Below are positions 23,851 to 36,868 of a stretch of DNA of 64,000 bases, piece by piece. The notes below the pieces were generated by a model. The model did no database searches, was not told the DNA's origin, and saw only the letters and a list, made by a program, of their open reading frames with translations. Source of the DNA: Alisma plantago-aquatica. Its lineage: Eukaryota; Streptophyta; Magnoliopsida; Alismatales; Alismataceae. Each line of letters starts with the position of its first letter. Within the stretch, counting starts at the first letter, position 1. The DNA is taken from positions 1,334,425,804-1,334,489,803 of the forward strand of contig OY856410.1 in NCBI GenBank assembly GCA_963693085.1, written 5' to 3'. Position numbers and translations under genes: made by a program.

Positions 23851-25968
23851 CAAAGAAATTTCGTCCTCAAAATTATTCTAAGATCATAGTCAAAAGTCAA
23901 AGTGCATACAAATCATACCTAGGTATCCTACCATGGTTGTCACGGAAATCCCCACAATGGAATGCACCCTAGGTTATCATTATCAAGGGTGTACTTGTCT
24001 CGATCATATACATATTACTTAGTGTTCCCTCATAACGTGGAATCATCATGGCATTAGTGTTTACTTGGCCCTTAATATCCCTACATTATGGTTCATGGTC
24101 ATATCTTCATACGAGACAAAGGTGTATTATCAAAATTTATGTTAATAGTTCCTCAAGCGAACATGCTCATCATCAATACCTTCAAATAAAATTATCATTA
24201 AATAGATATATTTCATCATCATACTAGATTTCATGCATGTTTTAGGTTTCCCCAAAAATTCTACCAACTCCAATCAATTATTCTCATTATGTTATTTTTT
24301 TGGATCTGAAATTAAACAATTTATTCATTATACTTATTTGAGTTATGTCCCCTAATACAATTGTCATGTCAAGTTGATCATTTTTTTGGGGGTGCCAGAT
24401 TAGGCATGTTACCCCTTAATTCATGCTAAGATCTTATGATATCATCATATCAATTTCATGATTTCAAGACAACATTTTTATGTATATTATGATTTCATAC
24501 TAGGTCTAGCTTATGAGAGTGGCTATTGCACAATTATGAAAATTTTAACTTAAGCGAGATTTGTTTCATGTATCGAGCATCATTCGAAGAACAACATTAT
24601 CATCAACATCGACGTTTTGTAACTTTCTCACTTGTATCAAGAAAGATATCCACATGCTCAAGCCACTCAAGCAAAGACATATATATGTCCAACTAGACAT
24701 GCTAACCACAACCATCTACCCATAACAAAATTTTCTACCCATCTTTCAAGAAACAAGGATAGCCACTAGATTCCTTTATATATAACTACTGACCTGAGTA
24801 TGAGGCTCATCATGGATATCACACATCATTTACATCATCTTAGGGTCTTGGGACATCTCCCTCACCTATATAGCAAGCGTCAAATTTTCAATTTCCTCTT
24901 TCTCTAGGGTTAGATATTTTCATAGGAAATCTAGGGTTTGACATTTTCAAGGAAACCACACACTAGGTCACTCAACTCATATACTTAGAAGTATTCTAGC
25001 TAGGGACTCGTCATCAAGTATTTCATCATTCCAATTTTTCAACATTTCAAATATTTTGGAGTTTAGGTCTCTAACCTTCTCTTGAGGTGGGTCGACTCAT
25101 ATCAATAGGTCACCCTATTCATATGTCCCATGCTATAGGTCCTCCTTTGTAAAGAGATTGAGGCCCATGTTGGTCTCAAACTATATGTCACATATCGTAT
25201 CTGAACACACATAAGACTAGGTACAAGAAAACATGCCAACCCACTAGCTATGTTTAGCATTTCAACCCAGTCATATGTATTAACAAGGTTCTAGGTCTAG
25301 GTAGGGCTGCATGGTCAAACTCAGTTCATATCATCAAACTACTTGGCCCTCTCAAGGACAAACTTGAGTCTTATCAACATCAACATCATCAACAATATCA
25401 TCATCATCATCATCTTAGGTTATCTAGGTTACTCACTGGCCTAACCTATATCATGGCTCTAGACAACTCTAGAGACTATCACTATCATCTAAATTCTCTC
25501 ATCTAGACTTGATGTTACATCTCTTTCTCCTAGGTTGCATGGAAACTCACTACCTTTCTGCGTGTGGTAACATTTTTCATATGTACATATAATAATACTT
25601 GAAATATGTTTTCTCCAACATTTAAACAGGTGATGAAAACCACCATACGCCATTCAAATAAAACCAAAACCAAAATGAGTTACCACACTCATTAGGCAGT
25701 CTAGTATCATGACACCTAGAGAACTAGAAAAAACATGGTGCACACTTGTGTAGACATCCTAAGCACATGTCATGAATCATGTCAAGGGAGGTAATTTACA
25801 CAAGTCTACACCTAGTTCTAGAACATCTAGGTTCTAACCTAGAGGCTAAGTCAATCTAATCCACAAGGATATTTCATTAAGTTTCTAGGGTTGATATGTA
25901 AGGTGAGTTAGTTTGTGTTCCACGTGAGCAATGTTTGGTGTAGTTATTGTTCATGGTCTGATACCATC
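23851..25968 (-). mobile_element. Internal region a of the derivative, no gag-pol
   Basis: About 2.1 kb between polypurine tract and primer-binding site, minus orientation. No gag, protease, RT or integrase motif is visible in either strand, so the element must depend on enzymes from a partner. It carries a short CATCAT microsatellite (about 25379-25412). The reverse-complemented Met primer-binding site (GGTCTGATACCA, 25955-25966) adjoins the next LTR. The same interior recurs at 42549-44060, 48953-51078 and 53807-55933. Confidence 0.8.
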
Positions 25969-26362
25969 TATCACAGAACTGGAATCCTAGTCCCATGAAC
26001 CAAACAGATATCAAAGGCGACATGGGGAAGCGTAAAGCTTAGTACACATGAACCGATAATAAGATAAAGACACCAACATAATCTCAACAATCAACAAGAT
26101 ATATTAAGCAAAACTATTATATTACACGATTTGAATTACATGTTCAAGAGTCACTTTGTATAAGTCTGCTCATGTATACTATATCTAGATCTTACAATAA
26201 GTACACCTAACATAGCTCACCAAGCCCATCATCTTTCTAGCCATCTCTGAACCTAAAAATAGCATACGAGAAAAGGGTCAACACACGAGGTGCTGAGTAT
26301 GGGGTAGAAAGATACATATATGTATAAACTTTGCATAATTTGAAAAGATTTCAAGATGAAAC
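25969..26362 (-). repeat. LTR copy b (partial), interrupted by Athila-like element
   Basis: Matches 21100-21493. The outer TG has become TA. It breaks at GATGAAAC, where the Athila-like LTR begins. The last five bases GAAAC (26358-26362) are the Athila target-site copy also seen at 44450-44454. Confidence 0.85.
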
Positions 26363-26562
26363 TGATAACCTCCTATTTTAGTTGATTATGTTAGTCTTTT
26401 TCTTTAGTTTTCCATACTCTTTTTACGTTTAAACTACACATAATCCCAATTTTACCCTCTTTTTGTAAATACACCATCAGGGTAACCTTTTCCTTTTATA
26501 TATGCAGAAAAAGCACAAAAAAATCATAAAAGAATAACTCAGCCCCAAGACTGAGTGGATTC

Positions 26563-27190
26563 AAACGGTCCCAAAACCGCACGAAGCCAACCGGTCCTGA
26601 GACCGCATGGAGTCAAACGGTCCCAAGACCGCATGAAGCCAACCGGTCCCGAGACCGCATGGAGTCAAACGGTCCCAAGACCGCATGAAACCAACCGGTC
26701 CCGAGACCGCATGGAGTTCAAACGGTCTCAAGACCGCATGAAGCCAACCGGTCCCGAGACCGCATGGAGTTCAAACAGTCCCAAGACCGCATGAAGCCAA
26801 CTGGTCCCGAGACCGCATGGAGTTCAAACGGTCTCAAGACCGCATGAAGCCAACCGGTCCCGAGACCGCATGGAGGTCAAACGGTCTCAAGACCGCATGA
26901 AGCCAACCAGTCCTGAGACTGCATGGAGTCAAACGGTCCCAAGACCGCATGGAGCCAACTGGTCCCGAGACCGCATGGAGCCAAATGGTCCCAAGACCGC
27001 ATGAAGCCAACCGGTCTCGAGACCGCATAGAGTTCAAACGGTCTCAAGACCGCATGAAGCCAAACGGTCCCGAGACCGCATGGAGTTCATACGGTCTCAA
27101 GACCGTTTGAAGCCAAACGGTCTCACGGTCCAAACGGTCTTGAGGCCCCAAACGGTCTTGAGGTCCAAATGGTCTCCAAACCGTTTGGAC
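26563..27190. repeat. CGGTC/GACCG minisatellite in Athila left LTR
   Basis: About 20 half-units of roughly 26 bp alternate between an AAACGGTC-NNNN-GACCGCATGAAGCC form and an ACCGGTCCCGAGACCGCATGGAG form, giving a dimer period of about 52. Each half-unit holds the inverted pair CGGTC...GACCG. Towards the TATA box it grades into AAACGGTCTTGAGG and AAACGGTCTCCAAACCGTTT forms. It lies directly upstream of the promoter. Confidence 0.92.
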
Positions 27191-27203
27191 TTCACTCAAG
27201 GCC

Positions 27204-27242
27204 TATAAATAAGACCCCAAGGGTCCTCCGGGGGGGGGGGGG
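27204..27242 (+). promoter_or_regulatory. LTR core promoter: TATA box and G run
   Basis: TATAAATA at 27204-27211, then a run of 13 G at 27230-27242, starting 26 bases downstream, where the transcription start should be. The other two LTRs have 7 and 8 G at the same place. Confidence 0.75.
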
Positions 27243-28464
27243 ACATCTCAGACGTCCAAAGGCTGCCCCAATCGTTCCAGAGCTCCTGCCACTTCCATCC
27301 TCCGCCCTGGGGCTGTCGGTCTGAGGTCCATACTCCATCCTGAAGCTGCTTTCTCCTTCTTCGTCAAGAAGGTGGGAAGAGGAGACCTCCTCATCGTACA
27401 ACCTACGAAGACTGGTGGATCGTTGCTCTCTCTCTCCAAGGGGTTGACCTTCTTCCATCCTTTGTGGGGATGATGCTCTCTCTCTCTCTTCTCGCCTCCT
27501 TCTTGGCCTTAGTCATGAGGGAGTAGTCTTCTTCACTAGGGTGCGTGGAGTAGCCCCGCTACCCATACTTTCATATCATGTAAAATGTAATCCTTAGGTT
27601 GTAATGTAGAGTTCTTATCTTTGTCGGTTCAACATCAAACGATTAATGAATACTTGTTGCTTGATCTCCAACTTGTGTTATCTTTTATCTTTTAGTATAA
27701 ATTGTCTACGTTTGTACTATTAGATTCGAGACTCGTTTGCATGTTGGTTCTTGATGCATGTATCCACCATGTATCTGTTTCGGTATCTAGAGGTGTATCT
27801 CAAGAAGTGGAGTAAACTCACTATCATCCGTTGCACTTTCATACTATGAAATGGAATCAATTGACGTATGGAAGTGCAACCTTGGTAAGTCGAGGAACAC
27901 ACTTTGCGAGGGGAATGATGTAAAGTAATGTGACCATTTGATCGGGAATGGCTGGCGTTGCAACATTCCCGCGCTTCTCGTAGCTAGGTTATCCGAAAGG
28001 AGACTAGGTCTACAAGGATACTAACTGACCGAACTCTTTTTGCAGGTTAAGTTTTGCTTTGCATGTGTTGATCGATGTGTAGTGGCGGTGAAAAACCGAT
28101 CACACCCTAGTGATCTTTATCATAGTTTAACTCTTAGATTTACTTGCTTTCTTTACTTTCCATGTTCTTAGTTTAAAACCATCAAAATCCAACTTTCGAT
28201 ATAAGTGCCAACTAGTAAGTAGCTAAGTGAACTTCTATACATTTTTCATCTTATTGCTTGCAACAAGACCATTGTCTTTTGGGTTCGATCCTAAATCTGT
28301 ACTATGATAAGGCTTCCATACTCTTATGGGGTTGGAGTGTTTATCTAAGCACCAATTCTAGGTAAACCTAGAGAGAACATCAACTCCCTAGGGTTTTTGG
28401 TGCATCTTTGGGACTCCCATTGGAAGAGTGATCTTTTAATGTAAGTCCAAGCTCCATCAAAAAA

Positions 28465-28482
28465 TGGCGCCGTTGCCGGGGA
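28465..28482 (+). promoter_or_regulatory. Primer-binding site, tRNA-Asp type
   Basis: TGGCGCCGTTGCCGGGGA five bases after the left LTR. This is the form known for Athila-group elements. A 153-base leader follows before the gag ATG. Confidence 0.88.
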
Positions 28483-28635
28483 CAACGGAACGTTGTTATT
28501 TCACCTAGTACCTTTCTAATTGGTTAGGTTTTTACACTTTATTTTTGAATCATAACTCTATATCTTCTTGAAACTTTCATATTTTCACTATTATCTAAAG
28601 GAGTTCTCTTTTCTCTACTCAGGTAGAACACGTGC

Positions 28636-31600
28636 ATGCAATCACCGCATAGTCGCAGATTCTCCCCTGATCCGGAGTTCGACTCCGAGGTAGAGAGAAG
28701 TTTCCACCGCCGAATCCGTCTCAATCGCCTACGCGCTAGACAAATGGCTGACGAACAACATCAAGCTGCTTTGGTGATGGAGAGAGTAAATGCTGCCATC
28801 GCCGCACAACGGGAACAACTTATCGCAGACACCCATGCCCAAATACAAGTGGAAATACGAGCAGAAGAGCAAGCCCGCATAAGAGCGGAAACTGAGGCAG
28901 CAACCCAAGCTGCTCAACTCGAGTTACGAAACAAGCAACTAAGGGACTATTCTGTCCTGAAGAACTACGAGGATAACCACCCGGTCCGGCCTCCGATCAT
29001 CAACATCCCAAACTTTGAGATCCGGACCCAGTGGATCCATATTATGCAAGGAATCTCCTACTCTAGAGGTTCAGGAGATGATTGTATGGACCATTTGAAA
29101 AGGTTTAAGGCATTATGCCGCCTGGTCCCGCAAGCTGGTATCACTTTCGATGCGATAATGCTCCACCTGTTCCATTTCACCTTATCTGGAAGGGCCTTGA
29201 GTTGGTACAACTCATTGGACAGAGAACCCATAATAACCACTTGGGCCCCTCTAGAGGAAAAATTCTTGGAGAAGTTCTTTCCACCCTCGCTGACCTATGA
29301 AATCAGAGGGCAAATCAATCATTTCTCCCAGCTACCTGGAGAAACCCTCGCTGAGGCATGGGAAAAATTTAAGGAACTTCTGCGCAAATGCCCCCATCAT
29401 GGAATTTCACAGAATCAACTGATAGAAACTTTTTACCGGGGAGTAAGCGATGATATTAAACCGTTTCTGGATTCCTCATCTGAAGGAAACTTTATGAGGA
29501 AAAACTATGAAGATGCCTGGAAGATTGTTACTTTAGGAGCTGAAAACCAGTCCAACTAGGGACGGTCAGCTGGAAAAGGCATTCTTAAAGTTTTCAAAGC
29601 TGAAGAATCCGTAGAAATGAAGGCTATAGCTGAGGCCTTGCAAACTATTGTTCATAAACAACAAACTCTCGAGGCTTCTCTCGGAGAAATCGACAAAAAA
29701 GCCCCTTTTTTACAACAAGTTAAGGATGTCACAGGATCATGTGAAGCTTGTCATTCTTCCGACCACCCAACCTTGTCCTGCGGTATGCTATATAATGTGA
29801 TGATGGATTTACATCCACCACCACAACCTTATGAACCTATTACTGATCAATCTGGAGATCAGAGTCTGGAACAAGTTAACTCCATCCACATTATTCCCGG
29901 ACAAGTTTACTACAATCCCAGTCAACCTAGGAATCATCCTGGGTTCCAATACGGGAATCCTTCCGGAACTGTGAATCCGCAACATCAGACACAGGGAGGC
30001 TCTGATAATAGGCTACCACCTGGGTTCTCGAACAATTTTAACCAAAATCAAGGGAACTCAAGAAAAAATTTCCCTAGGATTAACTACCCTAGGAACCAAT
30101 TAGCCTACTATCAGTACGCTCATCCCCCGCTTCATCCACAGTTGCATACTCAGCAGTCTCAACAACAAAACCTTCAGAAAAATGCTACTGCACAGTCGGA
30201 AGATGAGATATCTTTGATAAGGCAGCTGCTACAATCGCAACAAACCATGCTGGCTAACCAACATGCCCAACAGAAGGCATTTGAAGCCCAGCTTGCTCAG
30301 ATTGCTGCACAATTAAAGCCCCCAGTAGGTATGCTTGCCGGGCAGCCTGAACCAAATTCTAAGCATGGGAAAAACAAACACGAACAGCTGAATGCCGTCA
30401 CCACAAGGTCGGGACGCATTCTTCCTGAGCCTACCAAGATCACCCTAGATGATGATGAAATGCCCACTCTTATGATAAAAGAGATCTCGCAACAAGGGAT
30501 TGAGAAATCCCCCGAAGGCACAAAGGACAAAAACAAAGAACAGGTGTCTGCAGAACCCGAGGTCCCGCAATTTAAACCAAGGATTCCATATCCAGGCAGA
30601 CTGCAAGAAACAAAAATGGAAGCCAGATTTCAGAAATTCAAAGAAGCAATGAAGGAACTTTACATCGACATCCCACTCCTTGACGCTTTGTCCGAAGTAC
30701 CAGCATGGGCAAAGTATCTCAAAACTTTACTATCACGAAAGTATATCACCAAGGAGCAGGAGACTGTCAAGCTTGCTCAAACCACTTCTGACATCATCTT
30801 GAACAAACTACCCAAAAAGAAGAAGGACCCAGGTTCCTTCGGAATCCAATGTTGCATTGGAAAAGCGTCTGCAAAGAAAGGATTAGCTGACCTTGGGGCC
30901 AGTATATCCATTATGCCCTACTCTATGTGCCAACGCCTCGGTTTCACCTACTTGATGCCTACAACAATGACTATTCAACTAGCCGACTCCACAATAACCG
31001 CACCGTTGGGAATCATTGAAGATATCCCAGTAAGGATAGGAAAGGATGCCTACGTTCCGTGTGATTTTGTTATCATGGATATTAAAGAAGACTTGAGGTA
31101 TCCGATCATTTTTGACAGGCCTTTCCTAGCTACCGCCAGAGCTCTAATCGATGTCGAAGCTGGAACCATCATTCTTAGGCTCGGGAGAGAAGCAATTCAA
31201 TTCCGCGTCCTTGATAGTATGAAAGGCCCTAACATCCAAGAAGAAGTCTTTCTTTTGGACGCAATTCAACAAATGTCGCAATTAGAAATCTCCAAGCCAA
31301 TTGACGAACTTGAGAATGCTCTTATCAATCCGGAAGTTGAATTTTCTGCAAATGAACTAGTCCAGCAATGCCTCCAATACCTAGAAAAGATAGAAGAAGC
31401 GCCAAAAGCTACTTTTGAAGAACTTAAAGCCATCACTACCATAGAAGCAGCAGAACCACCAAAAACCCCTGAATTAACGACTTTACCCACAGGGCTTAAA
31501 TATGTTTTCCTAGATGAGGAAGAGCTATGCCCGGTCATTATCAGCTCCACCCTTACCAAAGACTAAGAAGTCAGACTTCTGGATAAACTGAGGAAGCATA

Positions 31601-33583
31601 AAAAGATCATTGGATATAAAATAGCTGACCTCACAGGAATAAACCCGGCTCTGTGTATGCACAAGCTTCCTATGGTTGAAGAATTTAAACCCTCTCGTGA
31701 ATATCAAAGAAAACTGAACCCAAACTTGAAAGAGGTAGTTCGTCTGGAAGTCCTTAAACTACTCAAAGCAGGCATGATCTATCCTATCTCTGACTCTCAG
31801 TGGGTCAGTCCGGTTCAGGTTGTTCCAAAGAAAGGGGGCACTACTGTAGTAATCAACGATAAAAATGAGCTAGTGCCTACCAGGACTGTAACGGGGTGGC
31901 GAATGTGCATTGATTATAGGAAGTTGAATAAAGCTACAAGGAAAGACCACTACCCTCTGCCTTTCCTTGATGAAGTCCTGGAACGCCTGGCCCACCAAAA
32001 GTATTTCTGTTATATCGATGGTTACTCCGGGTTTTACCAAATACCCATACACCCAGAGGACCAAGAAAAAACCACCTTCACTTGTCCCTTTGGGACATAT
32101 GCATTCAAAAGAATGCCGTTCGGGCTATGTAACGCTCCTGCCACTTTCCAACGCTACATGTCTGCTATCTTCGCCGGGTTAACTGAATCTATTATGGAAG
32201 TCTTTATGGATGATTTCTCTATTTACGAAGACTCCTTCGACAACTGTCTAATCAATCTTGAACGAGTTCTGCAATGCTGGGAGGAAACGAACCTTATCTT
32301 GAACTGGAAAAAATGCCATTTCATGGTAACAGAAGGTGTCGTCCTCGGACATAGGGTAAGTGATAGGGGAATCGAGGTTGACAAAGCAAATATCGATGTT
32401 ATCTCAAAGCTGTCACCTCCGAAGGACATAAGGGGAGTTCGAGCTTTCCTGGGTCATGTAGGGTTTTACAGAAGATTCATCAAAGACTTCTCGAAAATAG
32501 CTAAACCCATGACCCAACTCCTGACCAAAGATGCCGAGTTCATTTTCGACCAAGAATGTATGCAAAGCTTCTCCACCCTCAAAGAGGCATTAATCTCCGC
32601 ACCTATTCTAAGGGCTCCAGACTGGTCGCAACCCTTCGAAATTATGTGCGACGCAAGTGATTATGCCATAGGGGCTGTTTTAGGACAACAGATCGATAAG
32701 AAACCCTATGTCATCTACTACGCATCCAAAACGCTAGACGAAGCATAGAAAAAATACACCACTATGGAAAAGGAGTTTCTGGCTATCATCTACGCGTTCG
32801 AAAAATTCCGCTCCTACCTGATTGGCTCTAAAGTCATCGTCTACACTGACCATTCTGCTATCCGATACCTGATCCAGAAACAGGACGCCAAACCCAGGCT
32901 TATTCGCTGGGTATTAATGCTTCAAGAATTCGACCTGGAGATCAAAGATAAAAGTGGCGTGGAGAATGTTGTGGCCGATCATCTCAGCAGGATCGAGGTT
33001 GAAGAAAAAGATAAAATCCCTATCAGGGATTCTCTTCCTGATGATCAGCTTATGAAGGCCACTCATAGTTTTCCTTGGTATGCTGATATCGTTAATTATC
33101 TAGCCACAGGGATCATCCACCCGTCTGCTTCATATCAGGATAAAAGGAAGTTCCTTCACGACATAAAACGTTATCATTGGGACGAACCCTACTTATTCCA
33201 CCTCTGTGCCGACAGACTTTTTCGTCGGTGCCTGCCAGAAGAAGAAATAACCCCGGTCTTAGAACATTGCCATTCCGGACCCACGGGGGGGCATATGAGC
33301 GCCAATAAAACCACCATAAAAGTTTTACAATCTGGTTTCTTCTGGCCCACCATATCAAAAGACTCGTATGATTTCGTGAAAGCCTGCGACAAATGCCAGT
33401 TTTCGGGCAACATATCAGAAAGGGATGAAATGCCCCTCACTATGTGGCAGGAAATTGAGCTGTTTGATGTGTGGGGGGTAGACTACATGGGACCTTTCCC
33501 TTCATCATACGGTTTCTCTTACATTCTGGTCGCAGTAGATTACGTCTCAAAGTGGGTCGAAGTTGTACCCACCGTATCCAGCG
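28636..33583 (+). pseudogene. Athila-like gag-pol, first part, three in-frame stops
   Basis: One continuous frame from ATG 28636. An N-terminal Ala/Glu/Arg-rich helix precedes the gag domain (about residues 110-305: FKALCRL, LSGRALSWYNSL, EAWEKFKELLRKCPHHG). A CX2CX4HX4C knuckle starts at residue 369. A Gln-rich spacer is followed by a protease with DLGAS at residue 752, then RT with MCIDYRKLNKAT, RMPFGLCNAP and the active site FMDD at residue 1190 (32203-32214). RNase H ([31 protein letters not shown]) and the integrase zinc finger ([10 protein letters not shown]...CDKCQ) follow, then VDYMGPF carrying the first catalytic Asp. Stops at 29557 (TAG), 31564 (TAA) and 32746 (TAG) can each be one C-to-T change from a Gln codon. 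It breaks at 33583 where the solo LTR enters. Confidence 0.94.
33579..33583. repeat. Target site duplication of solo LTR, left
   Basis: CAGCG; the right copy at 38308-38312 is CAACG, one transition different. Confidence 0.85.
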
Positions 33584-34404
33584 TGTCACGACCGTCTCGT
33601 GAAAACAAGATTAACTAATGCAGAAGCGTTCATCAAGCAGCGGATTAGCGAAAATCACTAAAAATTAAAACTTTTTGCAAAGAGATCCACACATAGGAAA
33701 TCTTTTCCAACAAATGCCATTGTATATCATATACATTCTGTTTCAAACGTACATATCCTGTACCATCTCTTTCCAGAGACTACATCATCAGCTGCCTTAT
33801 AAACATATATGCAGGCAGCATACAAATCTTGAGGCATCAAGCCAAAACCTCAGACTAATATATCAAAAACACTGACTAAAAACTCCGAGGACCTGAGAGT
33901 ACAGAGACGACACATAGGACTACTATCTATATGACTAGACAGACAATATCTCCACCTGAGATCTTATTGCTGTCCCTGCTGTTGTTGTTGTTGCTGCTCT
34001 TTTCCTGTTCTAGGGTTTCTGCTCTACCTTTCATGCATACCTAAAAATGTTTCCCACGGGGGTGAGACAATTATAAATTGCCCCAGCAAGAGATATAACT
34101 CTCCGCCAGAAACATTGTTATAGAAGATTATGAAATTAAACTGAGCAGGGGTTACTTTTACATTAATAGGCAGAATTATTCTTCATAGAACAGAATAAGA
34201 AAATCTCCATTTCCAATAAGAGCATTGCATCTACCCATGGTAGACTCATAGTTCATCCATCTACTTGTAATGAATACAACAAATATGAATAATCATCAAT
34301 GAACTATAGATATATAATAGGAATGTAACATCATCCAAGTTCTCTAGCATAACTTATTAACACAAATGCTACAAAGAAACATGATACTTGTTACCCACAT
34401 CACA

Positions 34405-34650
34405 CATGGCTCACAAGGCCATTCATATCTTGTCACCTCTCACTAGGCAACAACTTATTCACATGGCTCACAAGGCCATTCACATCTTGTAACCTCTCAC
34501 TAGGCAACAACTTATTCACATGGCTCACAAGGCCATTCATATCTTGTCACCTCTCACTAGGCAACAACTTATTCACATGGCTCACAAGGCCATTCACATC
34601 TTGTCACCTCTCACTAGGCAACAACTTATTCACATGGTTCATAAAATCCA
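34405..34650. repeat. 57-bp tandem repeat, four copies
   Basis: Units start at 34405, 34462, 34519 and 34576 (CATGGCTCACAAGGCCATTC...), with a decayed fifth at 34633. Since 57 is a multiple of three it makes a chance open frame. Confidence 0.95.
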
Positions 34651-35128
34651 TACACATTGTTACTTTTATAAAGCAACAACAACATCAACGCACAAAAAGC
34701 CAATCAACATTTATTATATAAATGTCACAGCCCAAACTTGGCTATATTCATCATCTCATCATACCTGCATGGTTATTAGGCATGATAACAGTCATACAAG
34801 ATATTCATCACATCATGTGATACAATAGTAACACCATCATTCCTTAACCAGGAATTAGGGTTCACTATCAAACATGGTTTATCATTCCCTTTTCCCCAAA
34901 TTAGGGTTAGGGTTCCCCATTTCTCATTAATTCAGACCCTCTTGAGTTAACCAACTTTATCTTGTATTAAGGTATTTTCCCTCTTAATACATTCCATCAC
35001 AGAATACTCACCCTTAGCATATAATGCATAGGCCACACATTAGAATTGTCCAACTATCTCACGTGATATGGACTTATCTTAGTTTAAGGCATAACTTTAT
35101 TATAAAGTTGCCTATAAACAATCGCAAT

Positions 35129-35314
35129 GATACACCCTCAACTAGGGTTTCACAAGGATACACCCTCAACAAGGGTTCATAAGGATACACCCTCAACTAG
35201 GGTTTCACAAGGATACACCCTCAACCAGGGTTCATAAGGATACACCCTCAACTAGGGTTTCACAAGGATACACCCTCAACGAGGGTTCATAAGGATACAC
35301 CCTCAACTAGGGTT
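35129..35314. repeat. 55-bp dimeric tandem repeat
   Basis: GATACACCCTCAACTAGGG alternates with two tails, TTTCACAAG and TTCATAAG, giving about 3.5 copies of a 55-bp dimer. Confidence 0.93.
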
Positions 35315-35715
35315 TACTAATCATATATTGGATCCATTCATTTGTTATGCATTATTGATTAGTACCATTAAGGGTATCTCTCACCTAATTACATTAGGTT
35401 TCCAAAAAAGTTTGATCAATTGGACCTTCAATGACATGAGGTATCCAATTGAATTGGGGTTTTCAATGTTGATTCCTTCAATCATTGAATTCATGGAACC
35501 AATCATCAATTGGACCTATACTCATACTTCAATTGAGTTTAATAGGTCAACCTTAAACTGATTTGACCCTCAATTGACCCTCAATTGATCATCAATTAGG
35601 GTTTGATTCAATTGAATTAGGGTTTGGAATCGAAGATCCAACAACACTCATCAATGCAAGATTGGTTACTTTGAAACTATTGAACCATTATCCAAATTGG
35701 GTATGACCTGAACCC

Positions 35716-36868
35716 AAACGGTCTTGAGGTCGTTTGGATGACCTCAAAACGGTCTTGAGACCGTTTTCCCATCATATCACTCAAATCCAAGCCATCCAAT
35801 TAAGGTTTGGATCATTGGATTGATCACCAAATCAGCATTGCATTGTATAACAGCTTGGTACCTTTAGACCTTCAAACACCTAACCATACTCAACCCTAGA
35901 CCTCCAAACGGTCTTGGGTTACCACCAAACGGTCTTGAGACCGTTTGGATGAGCTCCAAATGGTCTTGAGACCGTTTGTCCCATCCAACCTTTGGATTCT
36001 AGTGAAAAATCACCATGGATTGGTCTATCGAGTTGATCAACAAATCAGCACTACATTGCAATATGATTAGTACCTTTGGACCTTCCATTGGTCAACTATA
36101 CTTGACCCCAGACCTCCAAACGGTCTTAGGGTGACCCCCAAACGGTCTTGGGGTGACCCCCAAACGGTCTTGAGACCGTTTGAGTGATCCCCAAACGGTC
36201 TTGAAACCGTTTGGGCTAATCAACCCAAAATCTCAACTTAACTCATTGGAATTTCAGCACTGTTTTCAATTAGGGTTTGCCTAATTGAATAGCGTTCAAC
36301 TCATGATTCCTTGGGAGTTAATCCCTCAAATTCGGTGAGTCATTAGACCACATCATTAGGAACAGTAATACCAAACGGTAAACGCTTGGTCAACGCACTC
36401 AAACGGTCTTGAGACCGTTTGCCCAAAAAGTTCAAATATAATTAGATTGAAAATCAGCACTTAATCCAATTAGGTTTCCCTAATTGATTAGGCTTCAACT
36501 CACGAATCCTTTGGATTTAATCCCTCAAATTTGGAAGGTTATTAATAAACATAATTATGAACAGGAATCCCAAACGGTCAACGCTTGGTCAACCATCTCA
36601 AACGGTCTTGAAACCGTTTGCTCAACCAGGTCAAGTTAATCAGGTTGAAAATCAACACATAATTCAATTCGATTGCCTAATTGATTGGCCTTCAAATCTC
36701 GATTCCTTTGGATTTAATCCCTCAAATTTGGAGGGTTATCAGCCTACATAATTAGGAACAAAATTCCCAAACGGTCAACGCTTGGTAAACCATATCAAAC
36801 GGTCTTGAAACCGTTTTCTCCCAAACGGTTTCAAACCGTTTGCCCTTAAACGGTTTGCTGAAACCGCA
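35716..36868. repeat. Palindrome array AAACGGTCTTGAGACCGTTT in solo LTR
   Basis: Perfect 20-bp palindromic copies at 35747, 35927, 36162 and 36401, with about ten variants such as AAACGGTCTTGAAACCGTTT (36600, 36797). From about 36240 the copies sit in a repeat of about 200 bp, three units, each also carrying AAACGGTCAACGCTTGGTC or a close variant. The motif is the same as in the unrelated Athila LTRs. Confidence 0.9.

Larger units (their letters stand above)
26363..28459 (+). repeat. Left LTR of Athila-like element
   Basis: 2097 bp, starts TGATAACCTCC and ends AAGCTCCATCA. Contains a minisatellite (26563-27190), a TATA box and a 13-G run. Nearly identical LTRs lie at 40290-42398 and 44455-46592. 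Minus-strand reading frames in it recur in all three only because the LTRs are copies. Confidence 0.94.

Noticed and set aside
26555..26794. Open frame through the Athila minisatellite
   Set aside because: Produced by a repeat with a unit that keeps frame; no start context, and the copies at 40490 and 44654 are not kept open alike.
27192..27458. Minus-strand frame repeated at 41137-41340 and 45332-45649
   Set aside because: It lies in the R-U5 part of three near-identical LTRs, so similarity reflects LTR copying; no domain recognised.
27720..27902. 60-aa minus-strand frame identical at 45853-46035
   Set aside because: Same reason: LTR copy, antisense to the element.
34520..34828. 102-aa frame with a repeated MAHKAIHILSPLTRQQLIH block
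   Set aside because: Translation of a 57-bp tandem repeat inside a solo LTR.
34405..35314. CRISPR-like direct repeats
   Set aside because: Head-to-tail repeats without unique spacers, in a plant LTR.
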